This document shows, one piece after another, positions 37,101-48,765 of a DNA stretch of 64,000 nt. The DNA is taken from positions 2,604,001-2,668,000 of the forward strand of contig OX638371.1 of assembly GCA_951812925.1 (NCBI GenBank), given 5' to 3'. The notes beneath the pieces are model-generated. The model did not search any database, was not told the DNA's origin, and saw only the letters and a program-made list of their open reading frames with translations. This stretch comes from Calliopum simillimum. Taxonomy: Eukaryota; Arthropoda; Insecta; Diptera; Lauxaniidae. Within the stretch, counting starts at the first letter, position 1, and each line of letters starts with the position of its first letter. A program made the position numbers and the translations under genes.

Positions 37101-37470
37101 TGTTGTATCCTTGATACACTGGTATCTTCACTTCCGTTGCACATCGTTAAGCCCGATTGCATTTGCTGCCATTCAGCCAACCGCCAACCGAACGCTTCAC
37201 ACGTTCGTTTTGCAAAATTGCATATCATATGCTGGAACGGAAATTGAAAACGACTGAAAGCGAATGCACATACACACACATGCAACATTCACTCACTCAC
37301 ACACTCAGTCAGTCAGGAAACTAAAAACTTACTGCAACTTTGCGTGCGCGGAATTTCGAGCAGTTGCCGCTTTGGGACGTGGTTTTTTAGACGTCGCGTT
37401 CGCCCAAGATTTGCAAGGCCAAGAGGAGAAAGTAGACGTGCATAAAATCTGTAGAGATACTATTTGAATT
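37100..37470 (+). promoter_or_regulatory. Candidate promoter / 5' exon (weak)
   Basis: This is one of only two stretches without repeats where base composition becomes balanced and CpG appears (GCCAACCGCCAACCGAACG, GCGTGCGCGG, GGGACGTGG). On plus, overlapping Inr-like TCAGTC words at 37305-37315 precede the GC-richer part. On minus, the same stretch could equally read as a leader. A 67-codon ATG frame covers 37264-37467, begins in a CACA repeat and is not clearly coding. I infer a regulatory or leader role only from composition. Confidence 0.3.
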
Positions 37471-38052
37471 GCTTGCAATATTGAATGGTTCCTTCCTACT
37501 TTTTGGGTTCAGGAAAATGCATTGAGCGCATTTTTCGCATGGACTTGATTTGATTGAGTGTAAATTAAATTACTTACACATATTTTATTTGATTAAAATT
37601 ATAGCGTAAATGTGTTGAAAAAAATCTGAAATTCGGAGTCAGCGAAAATATTCGATTCTATGTATAAAGTGTTTACCACACTTAGCAACATTATCATAAG
37701 TCAGCAAATCAACACATTCTTTCTTTACCTCATACATTCCAGCAAATTCCAATGAACCCACTTTATACGAGCGCGTCATAGTCATATTATTATATATCTC
37801 AATAACATTCCTCAAATCACTTAATTTTCATTTGCCCACTCAAAAATGATTCATCGAATTTTCAATATAATAAACGAAATATCTTGAATTCTTTTGTTTT
37901 CTGCTAAAAGCATTTTGATTTTTTTTTTTATTTATCATTTTATCATTTGCAATTCTGATAAGTAAGTGCAAAGAACTTTTCCGAATAAATGTAAATCAAA
38001 TTGCTATGACAAAAAAATAAAAAAATAAGAAAAACTTAATTAAAATTCATAG
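37471..38052. other. AT-rich non-coding stretch
   Basis: Nothing recognised. Confidence 0.5.
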
Positions 38053-38364
38053 AATTTGGAAAATCCACAGCAAATAACAATCAACTGCATAAATGCCGTC
38101 AGAGATCAAGTATGCGAATATATTTTCAGCAGCGGTAATACATCAATTAATTATTTCTGTATAAATTTAAGCACATATGCAACATTAGTTATCAATCAAA
38201 ACACCAACCCAAGTATTTTTGGATGCTGGGATGCCGAATCTGACACTCATTTTTTTCCAGGGCAACATCTAGTGGCAGTTTTAGGAAATAAATTAGCCGT
38301 TTGTTTTAATTTTACAGAACAATATACCAAAAATCCATGTAAAAATATAACTCGTTTATTTTGA
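38053..38364 (+). CDS. Unrecognised Cys- and N-glycosylation-rich open frame (low confidence)
   Basis: The frame is stop-free for about 103 codons; it has no ATG near the start (first codon after the stop region is TTG at 38056). The translation has several cysteines and five N-x-S/T sites (NTS, NLS, NFT and NIT among them) and a balanced region around FGCWDAESDTHFFPGQHL, unlike the Phe/Lys-rich frames elsewhere. No signal peptide and no family recognised. Its flanks match the end and start of the 38.3-38.98 kb repeat unit, so it sits within or between repeat units. It could be an exon fragment, a captured piece of a secreted protein gene, or chance. Confidence 0.2.
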   Translation, partial: NLENPQQITINCINAVRDQVCEYIFSSGNTSINYFCINLSTYATLVINQNTNPSIFGCWDAESDTHFFPGQHLVAVLGNKLAVCFNFTEQYTKNPCKNITRLF

Positions 38365-38985
38365 AATCGGTTATTTGACCGATATAATTTTTTGGAATAC
38401 ATATAATCAATTCCACGCTATCAAGTAAACTTTTCGTAAAAACAGAACTCAATTTTATTGATTACTGACAGAATACCAGCAAAAACATATTATGATATTA
38501 CTTTTGTCTCTATAAGAATTTTGAAAATTAAGCATAAAAATAAATATTAAACGCAAGGTAAAATTTTCAATCGAAAATGGTTCCTTGAGCAAATATTCAT
38601 AGAATTGTATCAACTTTCAGCCAAGGTTGGTGTTTTGTTTCAAAAAATTCATCCAAAAATATGAATCGTTTAATTTGAATGTCGGTCATAATAATCGGCT
38701 ATTTGACCCATATCACTTTTTTAAATATACAGAATCAATTCCACATTATCAAGTAAACTTTTTATGTGAAAAAAACCTAATTTAATTGATTACTGACAGA
38801 ATATCAGCAAAATCATATAGTGACATTACTTTTGTCTTTATAAAAATGTTTAAAATTTAGTATGAAAATAAAAAAAAATATTGATGAAAGGTAAAATTTT
38901 TGATCAAAAATGCGCCGAACTAAAGTTGAACGCAGAGGTATAGTTTCTTGGGCAAATATTTATAGAATTGAATGAACTTTCACAT
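38329..38985 (+). repeat. Two imperfect tandem units of about 315-340 bp
   Basis: Copy 1 (38329-38642) and copy 2 (38643-38985) share, in order, TCGGYTATTTGACC, AATCAATTCCAC, TATCAAGTAAACTTTT, TTGATTACTGACAGAATA, ATTACTTTTGTCT and ATTCATAGAATTG. Another unit end, TTCATAGAATTTGG, lies just upstream at about 38047. The family is unknown. Confidence 0.75.
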
Positions 38986-39289
38986 AGAGGGGTAGCCGAG
39001 GTCTATAAAATTTCGTCCATACAATTTGGCCCACCCTATTATATATATATACATAAGTTGTTATTGTTAAGGGGGCGGAGAAGAAATACCTCTTTAGTAA
39101 CAGGATTATATGTTTAATGCACAGTAAAAAATTATAGTTTACTTTTGATTCCATTCCGTATTGATTTTAAACTGCTTGGTATTAAATTCAAAATTTATTT
39201 CAAAAAAAGTTGAAATTTATTCGTGTTGGTTTTAATTTTATCACAAAAAATAATTGCTTTTAAACAATTTAGTTTTTTAAATTTTTTAA
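38986..39289. other. AT-rich non-coding interval
   Basis: A short TATATA run at about 39040-39052; nothing else recognised. Confidence 0.45.
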
Positions 39290-39291
39290 TA

Positions 39292-40606
39292 GAGTAACTT
39301 CGGGTAACGTGATATAGGCGGGTAATGTGATATACCAGCATATCTCCTTAAATAAACAACTCTCGATAATGATTTTTTCGTCAACGCCACAGTAACTGCA
39401 AAAGAAACATGCTGCAAGCTTATGAGCGCCCACTTTCATTTATTCTGCCTTCAGTGTGGTAAAATTGATTTGGCAGGGAATCAAAACTTTATTTGTGTGT
39501 GCTTTATGTTAGGATCTAGCCTAAACTAAAATTGATATCATACCCGAAATATTAAATTCTGCTAGTAAGTGAATATGCCTAACAATAAATCAACTTAATT
39601 TTTTATTTGCTGGAGTGTGTTTTTCAAAAATAATCTGTTTGTTTCACAACTGAAATTCGGGTAATGTGATATAGTGGACTTCTGGCACCGAAAATATTTG
39701 AAGCTCCACTTGCATTGCAAAATGTTTGGCACGATGGTCTTAAGGCCCAAACCTAAAACGTTTTTCCTTATTAACAGTTTGTTGGTCCAACATTTTTATA
39801 TAAAAGTCACAGTTTTTAACCCTTTAACTGTTTATGTCGAGTATACTCGTCGTGAAGATAAAAAAAATCGCATTCGTATTATTATTAAACGAATCAACTG
39901 TAATTTTTTTTTTTTCCTGAAAAAGGGCAAATAAAGATCTTTTAAAAAATGTACATTCTAGAATATTCGTTAGTCTGTCAACCTTATTTATTTTAATTCA
40001 CAATAGCTGAAATAACAAATTCTGGGTAAGTACCGTTACAAAACGATTTTATGTGATATTTTTTTAACAATGAAATAAATTTTGTTTGTTAACATCGAAT
40101 AAAAATAAATATTTTTTAAAAAACCAACACGCAACTTTTGATCATAATTGCCATAATTTTATAGGCAGAAACATTTTACTCTGTTAATGTCGAGTATACT
40201 CGTCTTCGATAGAAAATAATTAAACAGTTAAAGGGTTAATAAAAATGAGCTAAAGCTTTGTAAAATCGATTTTTGTAATATTTCTCACTCCTAACCTGAA
40301 GTAAAAGCTCAACAACTAAAGTAACTTTATAACACGATGATTTTTTTGCCGAAAATGCAATTTGTTTTCATATGCGATATAGTACTTATATCACATTACC
40401 CGGCAATTTTATTTTTTAACTTTTTTTGCCTTTTTTCCATATTGTTGAAATAGCTCAAACTTGGCTCACGCTAAAGAACTCCAAATCATAATATACTCAA
40501 CAATGCATCAAGAAAACATAATACATAAAGTGGTAGCAGCTATGCTTTGAAAAGTACGTGTAATTTAGAAACAAAAATGCCTATATCACATTACCCCAAC
40601 TTACTA
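39292..40606. mobile_element. TA-flanked MITE with GGGTAATGTGATATAG ends, split by a piggyBac MITE
   Basis: The left end reads GAGTAACTTCGGGTAACG, the right end in inverse TAGTAAGTTGGGGTAATG; both continue GTGATATAGGC. TA flanks each side (39290-39291 and 40607-40608). Further copies of GGGTAATGTGATAT lie at about 39320-39340, 39660 and (inverse) 40388-40405, so the subterminal motif is repeated. Without the nested 416-bp insertion and one TTAA, the element is 895 bp, close to the 914- and 938-bp pogo-like derivatives. No transposase was recognised. Confidence 0.75.
39820..40235. mobile_element. piggyBac-type MITE nested in the 39.3-kb element
   Basis: The ends CCCTTTAACTGTTTA and their inverse form a perfect 15-bp TIR, flanked on both sides by TTAA (39816-39819 and 40236-40239), the diagnostic piggyBac target. 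Length 416 bp. Near each end is the 12-bp perfect palindrome CGAGTATACTCG (39838-39849 and 40191-40202). No coding capacity. Position inside another MITE shows it inserted later. Confidence 0.88.
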
Positions 40607-40811
40607 TACCAAAGTGGCTTAAAAACAATCCTAAAATAACTTTAAATTACAAAAATGACTCATTTTTAGTTTTAAAATAAATCCAAGAAAAGTATTAAAA
40701 TATTCTCTGCGACAATTCAAATACTTTTAGTTTGAAACTAATGCCATCAAAGTTTGAATTTAGCTTGGCAAGACTTCTCTTCAGTAAAAATATGAAACAG
40801 CTTACAAAAAA

Positions 40812-41295
40812 TACTAGTTCACGGTTAGTACTAGCCCGAAACTAGTGAAAAAAGGATGCAGTTGAGGCTAGTTTGATATTAGTTCTTAGCTTGTCGGGGC
40901 AAATATATAAATCGTAACGAAAACAAATTACAATATGAATTTTTTGCTTTTAAAATAATTTCTGTTTTGTGTCACTTGAATTGTGTGTCAAAATAAATTG
41001 TGGGAAAAAATTAAATTAATGAATTCATTTTTGTTAATGCTGATATGAACTTTGTTTAATTTGTTTTAAGAAATTAAAATTCAAATCAAAAAAAAAAAAT
41101 ATTACTATAGGACTACTTCATACCACAACTAGCCCTGGACTGGTGTAAAAGTAATGCATAAAGGGCCAATTGAAACTTCGTAGGACATCAACACACAAAA
41201 AAGAACAGTTGCTTGTATGCAAGTGGGATTGAAATCGGACTAGTACTGGTTGGTAGAGGACTAGTTGATGGACTACTCTTAAACTAGTCCGTTTA
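40812..41295. repeat. Cluster of ACTAGT/CTAGTC motifs
   Basis: At least eight CTAG-centred words lie here (for example near 40812, 40827, 40840, 40866, 41128, 41239, 41261 and 41282), several extended to AACTAGTYC. A smaller similar cluster is at 5358-5485. The pattern suggests degraded subterminal repeats of an element I cannot delimit. Confidence 0.4.
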
Positions 41296-43652
41296 CCTGC
41301 AGGGTTTATTTATCAAAAGAGCATAAAAAAAGAACAAAAACAAAATAAAAAATAAAATGTTTTTTCAATTGTTAAAATACAAATTTCACTCAACTACATC
41401 AATAAGCTTAATAGCCAAACGAGCTACAGACTTCGTAATTTATCAACATAGGTATAAGCTGTTATACCCTTGGTTCGAATTTCAGTATGGATGGTTCGTT
41501 TTTTTTTCCAATTTTAGTTTAAAATTAAAATTATTTTTTTTTATTTTTCGCTCTCTTTCTATTTACTCCAAAATAGTTTAAAATTAAAACTTTTTTTGGC
41601 ATTGTTCTATATAAATACTTTTTTTGGTTTTGAAATTAAACTAAAATTTTTATTGTGTGGTTGTTTTTTGGATAATCTGAGTGACTATCAAGCAATCGGA
41701 AGGCTATAACGTCAGTTGTTTATGCAGAAACTTAGTCCTTCTCAGTCCTCCAAAGTACTTAGGAGCAATTTAAAGCAGATCGGTATCTGCAATAAGTCAT
41801 CACTTGAATGTCAGATTGATCCAGATCAAATTAACAATTACTTTGTATCTGATTGAAAGACAAGTGAAAAAAAAAAAAACAGAAAGCTTACTATAAGTAA
41901 ACTCTTCTAACAATTGGGATTTGACTGAAAAAAGTCAGAAGAGTTCATAGCAGCAACATATACCTTTTAAAAGAAAAGCTGTCGAAGCGAATGGACAATA
42001 ATACCATAAAGAGAGCTCGATGTCAATTCCAGCCAAATACATCCAATATAATAAAGCCAAAAAGAGAGTGAGGAGTAGGGTTATAGAAAACTAATACGAT
42101 TTACCAATTCTTAATGCATAACAGTTGCGATTGTCAGGTCCTATTGGTTATACTTCAAAATGAGATTATATTTATATACCAAAAAATTTGGTAATAGTAA
42201 ACAAATGATATATATGATGATATAGACAAATTGAATATTTGATATCCTTATACGGCAAATGCAAAATATTTATCAAAGTATTAGAGAAAATTTTCTAAAG
42301 CAAAACCTTTAAAATTGAATATTTTCGTTATTTCTTCTGATAAAAAAATTCGCCACAAAGACAAAAGTCAAAAGCAATTTGGTACTCGTATAGATGCAAA
42401 AATATTTATCTTACCACAAAAATGCATTATGTAAAAATAGTTGTACGTACGCACACAAAGGTTAAGATATTGTTTGTTTTCAATTTTGTTTTCGAAAACA
42501 TTGGATTTTTTGTTTGCTGCGGATACGAAAATACATTGAGGAATATATTAAAAATAAACTGTTTTCATTGGAATATTAGCAAAACATTGCATAAATGAAG
42601 TTCAAGTGAAAAAATTGTATTTGAGATTTATTTTAAGAACTTAATCGATATGTATAAATTTAAATTCAACAAGAAATTCTCTTATTCAGAAATATGCGAA
42701 ACAACAATAAAAAAATTGTTTCGATATTCCTTTTAATCGCGAAATTGCAATAGGTATATGTTTTGTTTAATCTACAAAAACGATTAAAATTTAACCAAAG
42801 GAAAGCTGTAAATGTCTTTCATAATTTGGAGAAAATTGCTAAAGTTTGTTGCTTTTTATTTGCCCATCTTTCATTTTTTTATTTCAATTTTATCAAAATT
42901 TATTTGCAACACATAAATTTTGCTTATAACTTTATAAAAGATATGCGAAAACACAATTAAAACACCTAAAATTATGCAATACTTTTCTGTTTGTTTTTCA
43001 TTCATATGCTTAAGCTGGGCAAGGAGGAAGTAACACTACTGCAAGTATGCAGCAAAATTTTCATGATTTATATGACACTTTTATGAGCCTCAATGAACCG
43101 CAACAGCACAAACGCACACATAGAGAAGCGTTGGTGTGAAGCACCACAAAGTTTGTGAAAGTCGCCTAGAAGCAGCAAGAAAGAGAAAGGGAAAATACTG
43201 AATAGAAGAAGCATAGCATTCTCACATTTATGTAACAAAGTGGCCAAATAAAAAGTGTAGTCAGTAGGCCAACAAATGGCAGCAACACACACAACAAACA
43301 GCAACAATTGCTGCTAAGACAAGGAAGGCAACATATTGCCATAAGGTAACACTGAGTAAGCAGTTATTATGAAAGAATATGATTATGTTGCGCTTAAACA
43401 ACACACACACAAGTGCATATAAAGTTTAAGTGTAACAAATACAAGCAAACACTTGTTTGTCTATGTTATGCCACCGCATACACCGCCGCCTTTATAGAGT
43501 TCCGTTTATTGCTGGTGTTGTTCTTTTATTGTTGACATTGTGATTGTTATTGGTCGCTTCATTGTCATCGTAGCCATGTGAAATAGAAACGTGTTGCCAC
43601 TTCTGATACAGTGGGTTGAAAAAACAAAAAACTGAGAGGGAACTGTTAGATA
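41296..43652. other. AT-rich non-coding stretch
   Basis: No gene visible. Composition becomes less AT-rich at about 43060-43560 without coding structure. Confidence 0.5.
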
Positions 43653-44085
43653 GGGTCGAAATTTAGATTCTCACCGAAATCGACTCAAAAGTAAGAAGGA
43701 ATTTTGAAAACTCAAAAGTAAGAAGGAATTTTGAAAACGATATCTGCATAAATATTTTTTTTCTTTCCGAAAAAAACCATTCGAGCGCTTTCGATTCTAT
43801 TGAAGGGCCATTTTGGCTAAAAATAGTTGTCTTTTGCTCATAAGTTATTTTCAAGAAAAAATGGTTACTCAAGGTTGCTTCAAAAATTAAGATCATATTC
43901 TTGCAAATTATTTAGCATAAAAAATCATACAGTCACAGGTTCCAAAATTAAATTTTTTACGTTTTTCATTCAATTGAGTTGTCGGAAAAACGATTTTTTA
44001 CTCAAAGGCAAGGTATCTTCCGAAAAAGTGTGCGAGACAAAAAATGATTAGCATTGTCCAAAGCATACGTGTGAATTGTTCAGAA
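43653..44085 (+). repeat. Dispersed repeat, full copy 1
   Basis: It starts GGGTCGAAATTTAGATTC and ends GTGTGAA...TTCAGAATTTT. The same 433-434 bp order is found at 58482-58915, and part of it at 25231-25450. It contains a local exact duplication of a 27-bp unit (43683-43709 and 43710-43736). No coding capacity. The class is unknown; the 58.5-kb copy belongs to a foldback. Confidence 0.7.
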
Positions 44086-44159
44086 TTTTGAGATGTTTTC
44101 GGGATGATTTTTTTTTTTTCACACAAATTGGACAAATGTAGCAGTCAATATTCACCAAA
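44086..44159. other. Short AT-rich spacer
   Basis: T run at about 44107-44119; nothing else. Confidence 0.4.
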
Positions 44160-44670
44160 ACGCATTTTATTGTTCAGTTTTGAATTGCTCATTAGATTTA
44201 TTTCTCCTTAACAGTTTAAAGAACTAACTCATTACAGTATGGAGCAACGATTTCTAAATTTTTGCGTAACAAACTTTTCACATTTGCTTTGAGTTCAATG
44301 ACAAATATCTCTGCTCCGATGTCAGTTAGAGTCTCCAGTCATAGCCCACTTTGTAAGCATATTGCTTTCATACATTAAACATAATCTTAAGCAAAGGCCG
44401 CTCTGTTAGTGAGTAAAAAAAACACTACAAAAATTGATTCATATTTCTACAATCAAATGTCACTCATACGTCGTGTTTTTTTTTTTTTTTTTTTTCAACT
44501 TTCCCGGCGTGCGTTGCTACACCTTTTCTTGTACAGAAAGCGGGGCCACTTTTGACAATGTTGCTTTCTCTGTGTATGGATTTCCTTCAGTTAATAAAAA
44601 TAATCTTCTATTCAACCTATGCATTTTATATTAATTTTTGACCACTGTGCGCCTGCAATATTTTGTTGTG
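44160..44670 (+). repeat. Duplicated non-coding module, copy 1
   Basis: It shares with 46110-46520, in order: TTAACAGTTT, AAATGTTCACAT-like and CGATGTCA segments, GAGYCTC...AGCCCAC, AAAGGCCGCT, CAATCAAATGT, CTCATACGTCRTGT then a T run, and a GACCACNNNNC..CAATAT phrase. The two are about 2 kb apart and clearly diverged, with conserved blocks separated by variable spacers. That is not typical of a transposon end, and no TIR is seen. Confidence 0.6.
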
Positions 44671-45655
44671 TTCGCCTAATAATAGCAATGTTTGAATATG
44701 GAAGTATATTCCTAAATCTACGCACAGTGGCAAAAATCACACTTACTTAAGTTGTTTATATAAGCGAGTGTGTTTCTGTTATTGCAAGTAAATATCTTTA
44801 TTGACTTAATTAACAAATACATTTTGTTATCCAAATTGTCAAAAAACCGGTGATTATTATCATATGTAATTGAAAATACTTTTTCCTTGGTTAATGTAAA
44901 ATCGGATAAAAATTATCAGTTGCTTTGGAAATGAAAATTTGTTAAAAATATTTTCTTGTCAACCTTGAATGCGGTAACAAAATGCCAGCTTCTTTCAATA
45001 CAGCGCACTGTCAACATGACACTGACGGCGCATGTTAGCACTTTTTGCTAAGGTGTTGCTCACGTTATTGCATCGCGTTATCCTTGTCACGTACATTTCA
45101 TAGGCTGTCAGTTGCAAATGCAATATGCGCGCAATTTACGGATTTCAAATTTGCATGCGATGTCATTTATTGCAATTTTCATTTATTGCAAATGCCTTTA
45201 TATACATATTTTGCGTTTCTTTCAAAGTATGCTAGAGAAATGTGTTATAAATACAATTTTATTGGTATTTTACAAAAATTTTAGACTGAATTTTCTATTT
45301 GTATAGTGTTAATTGCATGCTACTCATACGTCATGTTGTACTTTTTTAAAGCTACACTAATGGCAAAATAGGGAAAAATCTTGACATGCTTTTAACAATT
45401 CCAGCTGCAAGTAGCCTACAAGTGACAAAAATCAATCCACAATTCAATATCATTTTGCCAATGCTAATGACGTTACAGTGGATTTGTGGATTGTTGTGTT
45501 TGGTATTACCAAAGTGAAGACCCATTATGCGTAAAGGCACACAAGCAAACAAGCAACGACAACAAACGTCTTCATCAACAACTCAAATGCCTTAAGCTTG
45601 CCTCATCTTCAAAGTATCTACAATACGTACCTACTTACATGCATAAGATAAACGT
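44671..45655. other. Non-coding stretch
   Basis: No gene visible. Another CTCATACGTCATGT word is at about 45322, between the two module copies. Confidence 0.45.
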
Positions 45656-45745
45656 AACAGTAATGACAGTCAGCACAACAACAACGACAGCAACAATAAC
45701 CAGCTTAACAGCAATAACAACAGCAGCAACAACAATGCCCATTAT
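45656..45745 (+). repeat. ACA/CAG microsatellite
   Basis: Run of ACA, CAA, CAG and ATA triplets, reading poly-Thr in one frame. The 108-codon open frame covering it (45486-45812) has no other protein-like feature. Confidence 0.75.
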
Positions 45746-45879
45746 TATCGCTGTCACTGATAAAAGCAACACTAAAGTGACTTTAATGTGTGTTTTTGTG
45801 TTTTTAAATTAATGAATGCTATGCCATTAACATTAACACCGTTAACAGCGGTAACACCAACATTGTCAGGTGATGCTGT

Positions 45880-45926
45880 CTGTAATGGTGGGGGTGGTGA
45901 TGGTGGTGATGTTGGTGGTGTCTAAG
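45880..45926 (+). repeat. GGT/GAT microsatellite
   Basis: G-rich run of GGTGGTGAT-type triplets; poly-His on the minus strand. A possible but imperfect G-quadruplex on plus. Confidence 0.7.
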
Positions 45927-46109
45927 AGCAAGATACGCTACATCAAGCTGTTGTCTTTGGATTTGTCTAAATTGTAAATTTGTTGCTATTATTGTGCTAT
46001 TTATTGTTGTTGCTGTTGTTGTACGTGTTTGTGGTTTTGTTTTAAGCCGGAAGCAGAAGGCTTTATACATTTTGGCTAGGGTTGCAAATAATAAATGAAA
46101 AAAAAATGA

Positions 46110-46520
46110 AAATCACTCATTCGTCATATAGAGCTTTTGCATTTAGAGCTAATATTTTTAACAGTTTTCTCAGTTTAGTTAACTTTTTCTTATATTTTTT
46201 TTTTTGCGAAATGTTCACATCAGCCTCTACTTCAAAAGCAAAATAATACTGTACCGATGTCACTTGGAGCCTCTAATTTTAGCCCACACTGTTGACTTGT
46301 TATTTCCCCATGAGAAACATAAATTTGAATAAAGGCCGCTTCTTTAACACTTCAAAAATTTACATAAATTGTTGCAATCAAATGTTGCTCATACGTCATG
46401 TAGCTTTTTTTTTATACAAATTTAAACAATCAACTGTTGGTGCTATTTTTGTGATTTCATGATGCATCATTTTGTTTTCATTATGTATTGTCAGTTTCCG
46501 ACCACATCACAATATCTTTA
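46110..46520 (+). repeat. Duplicated non-coding module, copy 2
   Basis: Partner of 44160-44670. The best preserved blocks are CGATGTCACTTGGAGCCTC with AGCCCACACTG, AAAGGCCGCT, and GCAATCAAATGTTGCTCAT followed by ACGTCATGTAGC and a T run. The CATACGTCA core contains a CREB/ATF-like half site (TACGTCA). Confidence 0.6.
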
Positions 46521-46943
46521 TCATAATATGTGCCACCCGATAATTTTCTATTACACTCCATAGTTGGTTTTTCGAGTGAATTAAAATTCGTTAACAAGAA
46601 ATTGCCAAAAATTTATGCAAATTTTAATCACTCGCAGGCTTATAATTCTCAGGGAATTATGCTTCGGCTGAAGTGGAGGTGCGTTCAGGAGTTATACATT
46701 GTTTTAGCTAAATAGAAATGAATTTTATTGTGTTCAATGAGTGTGGAGCGGAGATAATTTTCAAGTGTTTTTTATTAAAACGTATTTTGTGATTTTCAAT
46801 TACTTTATTACGTTGTTTGCTTTCAATATACCTACCACTACATAAGTAAAGTTAAATGATTGTAATAGTGGCTGTGTCTGCACAAATGATTATCATTTTG
46901 TTTCCTTTTAGTTTATTGAGTTTTACCTTTTATTAAAATTTGT
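46521..46943. other. AT-rich non-coding stretch
   Basis: Nothing recognised. Confidence 0.45.
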
Positions 46944-47699
46944 GGGTTGAACTCGGGAGATGTGGCACTCTCAGGTTATATGGCACCCCTTTCAATTTCA
47001 ATACTTGCAGCTTTTATACCAATCAAGTATGAACAAAATTTAATTTTATTATTTTCGTGACATTTTTATTCGTTTTACGCTAAATAGGAGGAATGGCACC
47101 CAATTACTGAGGATGACATGGTTCGAGTGCCATCTCTCCCTTTGAATGTTATAAGATATTGAAGCGGAAAACACAACCAATGCAAAGTATGGTGGTTCCA
47201 AAGAATATGGCTTATAAAGGCAAAGTGGTTATTTGTTATGCTACTTCTGATGGAAGTGCAGAAAATTATCAATATAAATAAATAATTTACTTTCAAAAGA
47301 AGTGGAGAAGGCTATGCACAAGCCACTATTTGATGCAATGGGCAATGTGCCGAAAACATACAACAATTATGGCACCAAAAACTTAAAAGCCACTTAGGGT
47401 GCCAAATCACATTTTATACGGTACCATATTATCCACATCAATTAGTTCCTTAAAAATCTTTTATTAATTCCGCATTTATAGCAATTCAACAAAAAAGCTA
47501 ATACATCTCTTGTAGCAGCAAAAACTTAAAAGCCACTTAGGGTGCCAAATCACCCATGATATGGTGCCACGTAACTCATATTATTGTGGGATTTGGCACT
47601 TTATAGCATTTTTATTCTTTTAATTTATTTAAAACTCATCTTTAATTAAGGTTTTATAGTAGTTCAACAGAAAAGATGCCTTATCTCTCGAACTTACCC
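46944..47699. mobile_element. MITE with GGGTTGAACTCGGGAGATG ends
   Basis: The left end GGGTTGAACTCGGGAGATG and the right end in inverse GGGTAAGTTCGAGAGATA align over about 27 positions (GGGTWRARYTCGRGAGAT, then GGCAY). TA follows the right end (47700-47701); the left flank reads TG, so one half of the duplication has decayed. Inside, the words GTGGCAC, ATGGCACCC and GGTGCCA recur, and a direct repeat of at least 28 bp, around AACTTAAAAGCCACTTAGGG, occurs twice 143 bp apart (47381 and 47524). About 756 bp; no coding capacity. Confidence 0.6.
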
Positions 47700-47701
47700 T
47701 A

Positions 47702-48463
47702 TATATTTTGTGCGGTTTTGTTAATTTAGCATCATGCATAATTGAAAATACAACTACGCAAGAGATAGAGTTTATTTATATCGAAAATAAATGAAAATCG
47801 TTAAATGAAAATGTTGCTTAGCAAGTTTTAATGTAAGCCACAAATAGGGAAGAATACGATTTTTTTTAATCTTTTAATAAATTAAACAAAAAATATGGAA
47901 AATGAAGCTTACTTTTACGTGTAAGCAAAAACAGAAATGGTTCAGAGAAGTATTAACAAAAAAATAACAAATAAGCAATCACGCTGAAAAGTATGCTTCC
48001 TTCAGTGAAATTGCAGACTAACCGCAATAATGCATTCATAATTCTACACACACAAGCGCAACTCATAATTAATTGCATTAAATTGCAACTAACCGTCATC
48101 TCAAAAGTTCACTTTCGCTTTTATCGCATTTTCCAATTACTCACATAATAAGATTTCATACAACTGTTACTAAAATATTGCACATGCGTATGATCGTATT
48201 ATTTAATTGTGTCAGTGTGCGTGTGTAATCAGTAGCGCATCCATGATTTATCCTTGAAGTGGCGAGGAAGCTAAAGCCGTGTGGAGTACCTCCACAATGG
48301 ACTTCAAACTTTATCTAAAAAAAATGCAGAAGTTGAGTGTATTTTCATAAAGACTTTTTGGATTTCTTGATAAAATAGGGCTTAAACCCTTATTGCCTAT
48401 ATCCCCGATCCGCCACTGTGATAGTCTATTTGCTTAAGTTGCAAATTACAAAGAAAATTTAAC
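47702..48463. other. AT-rich non-coding stretch
   Basis: Nothing recognised. Confidence 0.45.
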
Positions 48464-48517
48464 CAAGCATTTAATAAGCTTCGTAAAATATCAAGCATTT
48501 AATAAGCTTCGTAAAAT
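48464..48517 (+). repeat. Exact 28-bp tandem duplication
   Basis: CAAGCATTTAATAAGCTTCG followed by TAAAATAT occurs twice head to tail (48464 and 48492). Probably replication slippage or a repair footprint. Confidence 0.9.
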
Positions 48518-48765
48518 TTTCTTACGAAAATATTACTCTGCAACCTGATGGCGCATCATCAACATAAAGGGTTGCCAGCGGGCATATATTCACAAGCACG
48601 CACACGCACATACACACACATTCAATAAAAGGGTTGCCATTTACCAAATAAATTAATATTTGCGCAAAATGTTTGCTAAAAGCCAGCAAAGCAAACACTA
48701 CATGTACGTGGCATTTGCACTCACACATATGAACACTTAAATATACACAGGCACATTTCTCACCG

